A stretch of 64,000 nt of DNA from positions 496,001 to 560,000 of the forward strand of contig NZ_JACYXI010000001.1 in assembly GCF_014842915.1 (NCBI RefSeq). The letters are read 5' to 3'. The notes beneath the pieces are model-generated. The model was not told where the DNA came from. It did no database searches and saw nothing but the letters and a program-made list of their open reading frames with translations. The position numbers and the translations under genes were made by a program. This stretch comes from Roseibium litorale. Its GTDB lineage: Bacteria > Pseudomonadota > Alphaproteobacteria > Rhizobiales > Stappiaceae. Shown here in pieces: positions 1 to 6,735 of the stretch. Each line of letters starts with the position of its first letter. Within the stretch, counting starts at the first letter, position 1.

Positions 1-2
1 GA

Positions 3-200
3 CAGCATGCCGAATTTCAACCGCTGCTGCGTATCAATCTCGCTGTCCTGGCAACCGCACGGGAAGTCGCAAACACCATCGTTGCAAGTGTCGCCAAAGC
101 CGTCGGCGCCCAGCAAAAGAGCACGACATATGGACCGGCTGGCAACCATCCGCAGGCCCCGCGCCCGGCCAGCGGCATCGCCATCAACCGGTCGCTGTAA
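3..200 (+). CDS. C-terminal end of a FlgN-like flagellar chaperone (partial)
   Basis: The open frame enters from the left edge and stops with TAA at 198-200, leaving 65 residues. The visible part is an amphipathic helix (LLRINLAVLATAREVAN) followed by TTYGPAGNHPQ and a basic tail ending in NRSL. A late helix followed by a T-Y-G-x-x-G turn is the usual C-terminus of FlgN-type chaperones, which hold hook-associated proteins FlgK and FlgL before export. The flagellar neighbourhood supports this. A longer ORF in another frame (7-315) lacks this pattern. The assignment rests on a short piece, so it is tentative. Confidence 0.5.
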   Translation, partial: QHAEFQPLLRINLAVLATAREVANTIVASVAKAVGAQQKSTTYGPAGNHPQAPRPASGIAINRSL

Positions 201-589
201 CAGCGCCATATCCGTCATTAGCCGGACTGGCCCAGTTTTAAAACCTGAAGCAACCACCTGTGCATCCATAGGAATATGCACTGATACCTCTAGGTTACCG
301 AGCGCGAACCGATAGACCAGTTCAAAAGCCCTCATGACTGACGCTCGATTGTCTGCGGATTACGGCAGCCAGGCTCGCAGATGCTTGGCTGCCGCTTCTT
401 TTTCCGGCATCATGCGATCATAAATCAGTGCACATATGTTTCTCGTTCAATTGACTGTTAAGCGAATCAAGCAGCAGAGCCAATCTTGTTAAAATTGTAA
501 TTATTTTATTAACAAAGGATTCATTCCCCCGTTTTATTCTTTGTCTGGAATCGGGTTAGTATTTTTGAATAGACCCGGAGGAAAAGACG
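201..589. other. Intergenic region between the FlgN-like and FlaG-like genes
   Basis: No convincing gene is seen. The stretch holds a terminator-like hairpin at 363-403, then an AT-rich leader at about 480-560 with an inverted repeat (TTGTTAA at 486-492 and TTAACAA at 509-515) that may be an operator for the FlaG-like gene. The RBS GGAGGA at 576-581 precedes the ATG at 590. Confidence 0.5.
363..403 (+). terminator. Rho-independent terminator
   Basis: A 9-bp perfect stem, CGGCAGCCA (363-371) with TGGCTGCCG (386-394), is followed by CTTCTTTTT. It probably ends the transcript carrying the FlgN-like gene. Confidence 0.7.
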
Positions 590-973
590 ATGGAAACGGC
601 ACTTTTACGGTCGCCATCGCCGTCTTACACGGCGATTACGCCAGCCGCACGAGCACCGGAACGGATCGAGCCAGCAGCCAAAACCGACCTGCCTGCCTCC
701 AGAGCCGTCACACCGGCAAACGACACGACAGAGTCCCGCCGCTCCGCTGAGAGTGAACGGTCCGAGTTGCCCTTTGCCCAGGCAAAGCTCGACAAGCAGA
801 ACGTTCTCGACCCAGAGAGCGAAAGCTACATTTACATCGCCACCAACAGTGACACCGGCGAAGTGGTGCGTCAGGTGCCCAGCGAAACACTGAGGCGGTT
901 GCGCGCCTACGCAAAGGTCCTGTCCGAACAGAGCACCGCCCCACAACCGCAAAGCACGGTCAAAACGGCCTGA
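590..973 (+). CDS. FlaG-like flagellar protein
   Basis: This is a 127-residue protein with a low-complexity Ala/Pro/Arg-rich N-terminal half. A compact C-terminal domain at about 70-110 contains NVLDPESESYIYIATNSDTG followed by EVVRQVPSETLRRLRAY. The sequence of a D-x-E-S beta strand, then D-T-G-E-V-V-R-Q-(V/I)-P and a helix is the hallmark of FlaG, a small protein linked to filament length and stability. The ATG at 590 has a strong GGAGGA site 8 nt upstream. It lies directly before the flagellin cluster and is closed by its own terminator, so it is a single-gene unit. An overlapping ORF at 541-750 is a shadow. Confidence 0.8.
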   Translation: METALLRSPSPSYTAITPAARAPERIEPAAKTDLPASRAVTPANDTTESRRSAESERSELPFAQAKLDKQNVLDPESESYIYIATNSDTGEVVRQVPSETLRRLRAYAKVLSEQSTAPQPQSTVKTA

Positions 974-1012
974 CATCACCTCCAAACAAGATCAAATCCC
1001 CAAACGGCCTGA

Positions 1013-1044
1013 GCCCGCCCGCAGCTATAGCGAGCGGGTTTTTT
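1013..1044 (+). terminator. Terminator of the FlaG-like gene
   Basis: A CCCGC/GCGGG stem closes over an AGCTATAGCGA-type loop and is followed by TTTTTT. Confidence 0.7.
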
Positions 1045-1161
1045 GTATTCAACCAAGATTGCCTCAACTGCATCCAGTAGAATTAACTATAAATATTCAG
1101 AGACCTTTAGCGTTAAATACCGGTAACCAAGTTAATTAGGAATCATTACAAATATTCAGAA

Positions 1162-1216
1162 CAGAGTTCCCTCGTCATTCAGAAGGAATGGCTTCAGTAA
1201 AACAGAAGGAACTCTG
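1162..1216 (+). promoter_or_regulatory. Flagellin 1 leader hairpin that covers the RBS
   Basis: CAGAGTTCC (1162-1170) is perfectly complementary to GGAACTCTG (1208-1216). The right arm contains most of the only plausible Shine-Dalgarno (AAGGA, 1207-1210) of the flagellin start at 1219. The same CAGAAGGAA word occurs at 1180-1188 and 1203-1211, so two alternative SD-like sites exist. FlbT proteins bind flagellin 5' UTRs in Caulobacter, and flbT is encoded nearby. The regulatory role is inferred. Confidence 0.5.
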
Positions 1217-1218
1217 AC

Positions 1219-2036
1219 ATGGGTGGTATCACCATCTCCAGCGCTGTGCGCTCCAGCTTGAACTCTCTTCAAGCAACCTCGTCCTTGATGAGCTCTGTCC
1301 AGGAGAAGCTCTCCACCGGCAAGAAAGTAAACTCCGCACTCGACAACCCGAATTCTTTCTTCACCGCGAAGGGCCTCGAAAACCGCGCAAGCGATTTGGG
1401 CACCCTTCTCGATGACATGGGCCAGTCGGTGCAGACCCTGAAGGCTGCCGACAAGGGCATCGAAGCCATCTCCGATCTGGTCGATGCAGCAAAGGCAAAG
1501 GCCAGCCAGGCCCAGCAGTCCTCCAGCCAGTCCGAACGCAGCAAATATGCCAAGGAGTACAATGAACTCCTGACGCAGATCGAAGACGTCGCAAAGGACA
1601 GCGGCTACAAGGGCAAGAACCTGCTCGGCGGTACAGGCAACGACCTGAGCGTGACCTTCAACGAAACCGGCTCGTCGTCGCTCTCGATTTCCTCGGTCGA
1701 CTACACTGACACCACGTCCTCGACCGGCCTGAACCTTTCGGACCTGACCGAGGCAAGCTCTGGCACCTCCACCATCTCGCTGGACAACGGTGCCACCACT
1801 CCGGTTGCCCTGACCGCTGGCAGACGTTCGGTACCAACCTGTCGATCGTGCAGAACCGTCAGGACTTCACCAACGCGATGATCAATACGCTGGAAGAAGG
1901 CGCCGGCAAGCTGACACTGGCCGACACCAACGAGGAAGGTGCAAACCTGCTCGCTCTGCAGACCCAGCAGTCCCTCGCCTCCACCTCGCTGTCTCTGGCA
2001 GCCCAGGCAGACCAGAACGTTCTGCGTCTCTTCTAA
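1219..2036 (+). pseudogene. Flagellin gene 1, disrupted by an internal deletion/frameshift
   Basis: The first frame (1219-1881) encodes a good flagellin N-terminus: conserved D0/D1 helices up to a VDYTDTTSSTGLNLSDL segment, which is nearly identical in the next two flagellins. After about residue 200 it leaves the family and ends at 1881. From about 1824 another frame encodes the missing C-terminal D0/D1 helix, TFGTNLSIVQNRQDFTN through LADTNEEGANLLALQ to the usual LF end at 2036. The two frames are related by a net loss of 3k+1 nt. The gap falls exactly where the other flagellins carry their variable domain of about 230 residues. As written, the product lacks the C-terminal helix needed for polymerisation. 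An assembly error is the main alternative. Its leader hairpin and terminator are intact. Confidence 0.8.
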
Positions 2037-2063
2037 GAGACCAGAAGGTCTCAAAACACAAAG

Positions 2064-2094
2064 CGGCGGGTCCTCGGATCCGCCGTTTTTTTTT
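2064..2094 (+). terminator. Flagellin 1 terminator
   Basis: CGGCGG (2064-2069) pairs with CCGCCG (2080-2085) and is followed by nine T residues. Confidence 0.85.
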
Positions 2095-2155
2095 GCGCGG
2101 ACCCCACTGGAATTTCCACACTCCCCTAACGGAATATCCCTTTTCCCTGAGCCCC

Positions 2156-2202
2156 TTAACCGATTGTTAACCCTAAATTGCGAGGGTTTAATCATTGGTT
2201 AG
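2156..2202 (+). promoter_or_regulatory. Tandem CtrA-like boxes upstream of flagellin 2
   Basis: TTAA-N7-TTAA occurs at 2156-2170 (TTAA CCGATTG TTAA), a perfect match to the CtrA consensus. A second near match, TTAA-N7-TTAG, lies at 2188-2202. CtrA controls flagellar genes in many alphaproteobacteria. Binding here is inferred from the motif only. Confidence 0.5.
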
Positions 2203-2246
2203 GGTTAACAGAAGATGATCCTGCCTAACCCGCTCAGGAAGAGCGG
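2165..2246 (+). promoter_or_regulatory. Flagellin 2 leader with competing inverted repeats
   Basis: TGTTAACCCTAA (2165-2176) pairs perfectly with TTAGGGTTAACA (2199-2210). The right arm overlaps GGTTAGG (2197-2203), which can instead pair with CCTAACC (2224-2230). A further hairpin CCGCTC/GAGCGG lies at 2230-2246. These pairings are mutually exclusive if transcribed, and the outer repeat could equally be a DNA operator. The RBS is AGGAAAGGG, just before the GTG at 2281. Confidence 0.45.
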
Positions 2247-2280
2247 CTGAAAATTTCGGGACCCAGGAAAGGGAACACCA

Positions 2281-3792
2281 GTGGATAATATCACTCTCTC
2301 CGCAGGCGTGCGGCAGAACCTCCTCACCCTTCAGTCTACCGCAGAAATGATGTCGGGCGTCCAGAACAAGCTGGCAACCGGCCTGAAGGTGAACTCCGCT
2401 CTTGATAATCCCAACTCGTTCTTCACTGCCTCGGGCCTGAACTCCCGCGCCAGCGATCTCAGCACCTTGCTGGACGACATGGGCCAGTCGCTGCAGACCA
2501 TCAAGGCTGCCGACAAGGGCATCTCCACCATCACTGATCTTGTCGAGAGCGCCAAGGCGAAAGCCAACCAGGCCCTTCAGACCCAGAGCCAGTTTGAACG
2601 CGCCAAATATGCCAAGCAGTACAATGACCTGCTGACGCAGATCGAGGCAGTCGCCAAAGATTCGTCCTACAAGGGCAAAAACCTGCTGGCAGGTGACGGC
2701 AATGACCTAACCACCATCTTCAACGAAGATGCGACGTCCAAGCAGACCATCACGGCCGTAGACTACACCGACACGACCTTGTCGACCGGTCTGAACCTGA
2801 CCGATCTGGCAGAAGCCAAGGGTGGCGCAACCTCTTTCCAGCTGGAAGGCGGAAACACGAGCATCACCCTGCTCGATGGGACCGGCGATGCCATGGGCTC
2901 CGGCTCGTTGCTGACCGACAACGCCAGTTTTGCCGTTGGCGATGTCATTGAGCTGCGGACCGCAGCCTCTGGTGGCGGCAGCTCCGTGGTTTCGCTTACC
3001 ATCACAGCAACCACAACCGTCGCGGATCTGGTTACCACTATCGATGGTGCCGCTGGCGTCAAAGCTTCGCTGGATGAAAAGACTGGCGCTCTGTCAATTA
3101 CTTCGAATGAAGACGTCTATCTCCACAATACTGATGCCGGCGCCACCACGCCCGCTGCAACAGACCTGACCTCTGCGACCTCTGCCAACTTCACGGCAAC
3201 AACGCAGCTTCTTACGGGCTCGGGCTCTTTCGCTGTCGGCGATATCCTGACCCTGGAAGACGGCAACGGTTATGAACTCGGCTCGTTCGAAATCGAAAAG
3301 GACTCCACGGTCGAAGACCTCGTGGACTTCATGGACGACTTCAACGGCGTCAGCGCATCGTTCAACACCGGCACCGGCAAGGTGACCTTGGAAAGCGATA
3401 CCGATCTCACTCTGAAGAGCGACAACTCGAACGACTTCAATGCCAGCGCTTTCACAGCTGACAGTGACGGCGTAAATGTCTCAGCGGTGACCGACTCCGG
3501 TTTCTCGACGGATACGAAGATCAACAAGGCTCTGGACCGTCTGAACACAGCCCTGTCGAACCTCCGGTCTCAGGCTTCCGAGTTTGGTACCAATCTTTCG
3601 ACCGTTGAAATCCGGCAGAACTACACGAAGTCGATGATCAACACGCTCCAGGAAGGTGCAGGCAAGCTGACCCTCGCCGACACCAACGAAGAAGGCGCAA
3701 ACCTGCTTGCCCTGCAGACCCGGCAGCAGCTTGCATCCACCTCCCTCTCGTTCGCGTCGCAGGCGGATCAGACGGTTCTGTCCCTCTTCTAA
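2281..3792 (+). CDS. Flagellin 2 (long form, 503 aa)
   Basis: This is the structural subunit of the flagellar filament, secreted through the flagellar export channel. It starts with GTG at 2281 behind AGGAAAGGG. Residues 1-185 form the N-terminal D0/D1 region (VNSALDNPNSFFTASGL, AADKGISTI). Residues about 416-503 form the matching C-terminal helix ending in LF. The central region of about 230 residues holds two related copies of a module beginning S-G-S-(F/L) near FAVGD, continuing with T-V-x-D-L-V and a G-V-(K/S)-A-S strand, reminiscent of flagellin hook IN repeats. Many Rhizobiales flagellins are shorter, so the central duplication is notable. It has its own leader and terminator, so it is monocistronic. 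Confidence 0.93.
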   Translation: MDNITLSAGVRQNLLTLQSTAEMMSGVQNKLATGLKVNSALDNPNSFFTASGLNSRASDLSTLLDDMGQSLQTIKAADKGISTITDLVESAKAKANQALQTQSQFERAKYAKQYNDLLTQIEAVAKDSSYKGKNLLAGDGNDLTTIFNEDATSKQTITAVDYTDTTLSTGLNLTDLAEAKGGATSFQLEGGNTSITLLDGTGDAMGSGSLLTDNASFAVGDVIELRTAASGGGSSVVSLTITATTTVADLVTTIDGAAGVKASLDEKTGALSITSNEDVYLHNTDAGATTPAATDLTSATSANFTATTQLLTGSGSFAVGDILTLEDGNGYELGSFEIEKDSTVEDLVDFMDDFNGVSASFNTGTGKVTLESDTDLTLKSDNSNDFNASAFTADSDGVNVSAVTDSGFSTDTKINKALDRLNTALSNLRSQASEFGTNLSTVEIRQNYTKSMINTLQEGAGKLTLADTNEEGANLLALQTRQQLASTSLSFASQADQTVLSLF

Positions 3793-3847
3793 TAAGAAGC
3801 GGGTCCGTTTCTTCAACGACTCACAACCTGACAATCAGACACAGATC

Positions 3848-3879
3848 GCGGCGGTCCCAAGGGGCCGCCGCTTTCTTTT
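3848..3879 (+). terminator. Flagellin 2 terminator
   Basis: GCGGCGG (3848-3854) pairs with CCGCCGC (3865-3871), extended by an inner CCC/GGG, and is followed by TTTCTTTT. Confidence 0.8.
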
Positions 3880-4062
3880 GCGTAAAGTGACAATGCACAG
3901 AGAGTCCTCCCCGGCTCGTAGCGGCACAGTTTGCGACTCAGATTCGCAGCCCCGATTGCAGCTAGTCTCTTAATTCCGCGAGCCTCACCGAGACAGGGAG
4001 CGACCAGAAAGGTTAATGCATTCATTTCGACGGAAATTTTTTCTCATATTTTTCAATATGTT

Positions 4063-4096
4063 AAAAGAATTCTTTTGGTAACCTTCCTTACCAAAA
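4063..4096 (+). promoter_or_regulatory. Nested palindromes upstream of flagellin 3
   Basis: AAAAGAATTCTTTT (4063-4076) is a perfect 14-bp palindrome. It overlaps a second perfect repeat, TTTTGGTAA (4073-4081) with TTACCAAAA (4088-4096). The location about 125-160 bp before the ATG suggests an operator or activator site. The protein that binds is not known. Confidence 0.4.
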
Positions 4097-4148
4097 CATT
4101 ATCACTCGCAACATAGGTTAACTTTCCATTTACATTTTAGGATCTCAA

Positions 4149-4196
4149 CCTTCATCCTGAAGGTGTTGACCAGTCGCACTCTCGAGTTCGGAGTGC
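4149..4196 (+). promoter_or_regulatory. Flagellin 3 leader with two hairpins
   Basis: CCTTCA/TGAAGG (4149-4163, loop TCC) is followed by GCACTC/GAGTGC (4176-4196, loop of 9). Both lie within 75 nt of the ATG. The Shine-Dalgarno is weak (GGTGAAG), which suits control at the mRNA level. Confidence 0.4.
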
Positions 4197-4220
4197 TGCA
4201 TGTAGATGTGGTGAAGCCAG

Positions 4221-5726
4221 ATGAGCGATATCGTCCTTTCCAGTGCTGTTCGTGACAACCTTCTGTCGCTGAAGAACACAGCAAAGCTCCAGTCCACGAC
4301 GCAAAACCGGCTGGCAACGGGCCTCAAGGTCAATTCTGCTCTCGACAATCCGAATTCATTCTTCACCGCGGCAGGCCTGAATGACCGCGCCAGCGATCTG
4401 ACCAACTTGCTCGACAACATGGGCCAGGCCGTCCAGACCATCAAGGCGGCGGACAAAGGCATCACGAGCATCACCAAACTCGTGGAGTCGGCGAAGGCAA
4501 TTGCCAATCAGGCGCTTCAAACCCAGAGCGAATATCAGCGCAAGACCTATGCTGAGCAGTACAACGAGATCCTGCAGCAGATCGAGGATATGGCACGCGA
4601 CTCTGACTATAAGGGTAAGAACCTTTTGGCCGGCGCAGGAAACGATCTGCAAGTCATTTTCAATGAGGACAGCACCTCAAACCTGACGGTCCATCCGGTT
4701 GATTATACGGACACCAGCCTTTCGACCGGTCTTGCCCTGTCGGATCTGGGGACGGGAGCTGGTGCAACATCCGCCTTCACCCTCGCCTCAGGAACGACCA
4801 CCATTGATCTGACAGGGCTGCAGGCGTCGTCCAAGCTGACCGATCTGGCTGCTTGGTCTGACGGGGACGTCGTTACCGTATCGGATGGCACGACATCCAA
4901 GACATTCACCGTTGGCTCAGGCACAGGGCAGATCGAAACAGTACAGGATTACGTGAATGCCCTGAATGACGTACAGGGAATCAAGGCAAGTTTCGACGAG
5001 ACAACGGACCAGATTACGATCGAAACTGGACTGGACCCGGCAGTCACACTCAGTATTTCCAAGGACAACGCGGGGGGAGGAACCGCCACAAACGGCGGGA
5101 TCGGGACTGGTACGACAACGCTCACCAGCACCATCATGACGGCCGCAGCCTCTCTGTCTGAATCCGGCGGTTTCCAGGTCGGCGACACACTCTACATTAC
5201 AGACGGCAATGGATATGAAGCCGCGTCCCTAGAGATCGATGCCGATACCACAGTCAGCGACCTTGTCAGCCTGATCAAGGGCGTCAAAGGCCTCGACGCG
5301 AACTTTGCTTCTGGCAGCGTGAGTCTGGTTGGTGATGTTTCCTTCAACATCACCAGCACAAACAAGGACTTCAACATCGACCGGCTGGCGACGACGGACG
5401 GCACCGTAAAGCTGACGGCGACGGACTCCGATTTCAAAGCGGATACGGATATCGAGCGTATTCTCCAGTCGATCAATTCTGCTTTGGATGAATTGCGCTC
5501 AAGTGCCAGCAACTTCGGGACCAGCCTCTCGACGGTTCAGATCAGAACCGACTTCACCAGCCAAATGGTCAACACGCTGGAAGTGGGGGCCGGTGCGCTG
5601 ACCATCGCTGACATGAACGAGGAAGGCGCAAACATGCTGGCGCTCCAGACCCGGCAGCAGCTGTCATCAACGGCCTTGTCTCTCGCAAACCAGGCAGAGC
5701 AAAGCGTCCTGAGCCTCTTCGGGTAA
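4221..5726 (+). CDS. Flagellin 3 (long form, 501 aa)
   Basis: This is a filament subunit closely related to flagellin 2. It has conserved N-terminal helices (residues 1-185, including VNSALDNPNSFFTAAGL and AADKGITSI) and a C-terminal helix from about residue 420 (ASNFGTSLSTVQIRTDFTS) ending LFG. The central region again carries two related modules: DGDVVTVSDGTTSKTF, and later FQVGDTLYITDGNGYEAASL, each followed by a T-V-x-D-(Y/L)-V helix. The module before 3' FNITSTNKDFN is closest to the second unit of flagellin 2. The gene has a weak RBS and a structured leader. It is followed after 90 bp by flbT, with no clear terminator between them. Confidence 0.93.
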   Translation: MSDIVLSSAVRDNLLSLKNTAKLQSTTQNRLATGLKVNSALDNPNSFFTAAGLNDRASDLTNLLDNMGQAVQTIKAADKGITSITKLVESAKAIANQALQTQSEYQRKTYAEQYNEILQQIEDMARDSDYKGKNLLAGAGNDLQVIFNEDSTSNLTVHPVDYTDTSLSTGLALSDLGTGAGATSAFTLASGTTTIDLTGLQASSKLTDLAAWSDGDVVTVSDGTTSKTFTVGSGTGQIETVQDYVNALNDVQGIKASFDETTDQITIETGLDPAVTLSISKDNAGGGTATNGGIGTGTTTLTSTIMTAAASLSESGGFQVGDTLYITDGNGYEAASLEIDADTTVSDLVSLIKGVKGLDANFASGSVSLVGDVSFNITSTNKDFNIDRLATTDGTVKLTATDSDFKADTDIERILQSINSALDELRSSASNFGTSLSTVQIRTDFTSQMVNTLEVGAGALTIADMNEEGANMLALQTRQQLSSTALSLANQAEQSVLSLFG

Positions 5727-5816
5727 TCCGGAGAGGTCAAACGTTAAAGAAACTCGGGCATCCCGTTAACTTTTGCTCAATGTTGCTGCGGGATACTGTT
5801 TTTTGGAGGTCAAGGA

Positions 5817-6230
5817 ATGGCGCTCAAGGTCGAGTTGAAACCAGGTGAGCGGATCATCATTGGCGATTCAGTCATTACGAATGACAGCCAGCGAACCCGT
5901 CTTTTCATCGAAGGGAAAGCGCCTATCCTTAGGGAAAAGGATATCCTCACACCGGCCACAGCAGATACTCCAGCGAAACGCGTCTATCTGGCAGTTCAGC
6001 TGATGTATCTCTCCAGCGAAGTGGAAAAAATCCAGGAGAACTACTTCACTTTAGTGAATGACATCGTGAAGGCTGCGCCGAGTACCATTCCTTACGTTAC
6101 ACGTATCAGCAATGCGATCATCGCCAGCGCCTTCTATAAAGCCCTAAAAGAAGCACGGAAGCTTATTGAGTACGAGAGGACGCTGATCGGTCATGTACAA
6201 GCAGGCAGCGCAGGCATATCAGAAGACTAG
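5817..6230 (+). CDS. flbT: Flagellin mRNA regulator FlbT
   Basis: This 137-residue cytosolic protein has the FlbT signature: N-terminal LKPGERIIIGDSVITNDS, FIEGKAPILREKDIL, and a helical half with AVQLMYLSSEVEK. FlbT binds the 5' untranslated region of flagellin mRNA and controls its stability and translation, coupling flagellin synthesis to hook completion in Caulobacter. In Brucella it acts positively. The ATG at 5817 is preceded by a strong GGAGGTCAAGGA. It overlaps flaF by 38 nt, so the two are translated together. Its position right behind three structured flagellin leaders makes those leaders likely targets. Confidence 0.93.
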   Translation: MALKVELKPGERIIIGDSVITNDSQRTRLFIEGKAPILREKDILTPATADTPAKRVYLAVQLMYLSSEVEKIQENYFTLVNDIVKAAPSTIPYVTRISNAIIASAFYKALKEARKLIEYERTLIGHVQAGSAGISED

Positions 6231-6567
6231 CCAGGTAGCGGTATCGCCAAGAGAACTCGAAGCGACACTACTCATGAAAGCTGCGGCACGCCTCCAATTG
6301 ATCAAGGACGAGTGGGACGAAAGCTCCTTCGCCGAGAAAGATGAAGCGTTGACCTACAATCGCAAGCTCTGGACGGTCCTTGTGACTTCTGCGACCAGCG
6401 ATGAGAATCCTCTCCCCCAGGATGTGAAGAACAATCTTGCGACACTTGGGGTTTTCGTCTTCAAGCAAACGATGGCCGTAATGATGGACCCGCAGCCGGA
6501 AAAGCTTGGCACGCTGATCTCCATCAACCGCAACATCGCCGAAGGGTTGCGTGCACGCCCAGAATAA
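6193..6567 (+). CDS. flaF: Flagellin synthesis regulator FlaF
   Basis: The 124-residue protein starts MYKQAAQAYQKTSQ and contains RELEATLLMKAAARL, LTYNRKLWTVLVTSAT and LPQDVKNNLATLGVFVFKQT, the ordered motifs of the FlaF family. FlaF is required for flagellin secretion and translation and works opposite FlbT. The start lies inside the end of flbT (overlap 6193-6230), indicating translational coupling. Transcription ends at the bidirectional terminator shared with flgL. Confidence 0.93.
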   Translation: MYKQAAQAYQKTSQVAVSPRELEATLLMKAAARLQLIKDEWDESSFAEKDEALTYNRKLWTVLVTSATSDENPLPQDVKNNLATLGVFVFKQTMAVMMDPQPEKLGTLISINRNIAEGLRARPE

Positions 6568-6672
6568 TCCGGAAAAGACCAGATATCGAACAGCAACAGG
6601 CCGGAGCGCTTTGAAGAGCTGCCCCGGCCCGTTTTCGTTAACGATGTTGAACACTCTCTCAGTTGGTCAGCA

Positions 6673-6704
6673 AAAAGCCGCCTGCATTGCTTCAGGCGGC
6701 TTTT
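6673..6704. terminator. Bidirectional terminator between flaF and flgL
   Basis: AAAAGCCGCCTG (6673-6684) and CAGGCGGCTTTT (6693-6704) form a perfect 12-bp stem with an 8-nt loop and U tracts in both directions. Confidence 0.9.
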
Positions 6705-6735
6705 GAAGACCTTCAGGTCTGAGAGAACCTCAAGT

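Larger units (their letters stand above)
3793..4220. other. Intergenic region between flagellins 2 and 3
   Basis: There is no gene. It contains the flagellin 2 terminator, an AT-rich promoter-like stretch (about 4025-4140) with a nested palindrome, and the two-hairpin leader of flagellin 3, each listed separately. Confidence 0.6.

Noticed and set aside
7-315. 102-residue ORF at the left edge
   Set aside because: A different frame gives a better FlgN-like C-terminus that ends at 200. This ORF has no family features.
1848-2036. Separate 62-residue gene starting at GTG 1848
   Set aside because: It is the C-terminal end of the frameshifted flagellin 1, not an independent gene.
3931-3951. Possible sigma-54 site GGCAC-x-TTTGC upstream of flagellin 3
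   Set aside because: The spacer is 3 nt rather than 5, so GG and GC are too close.
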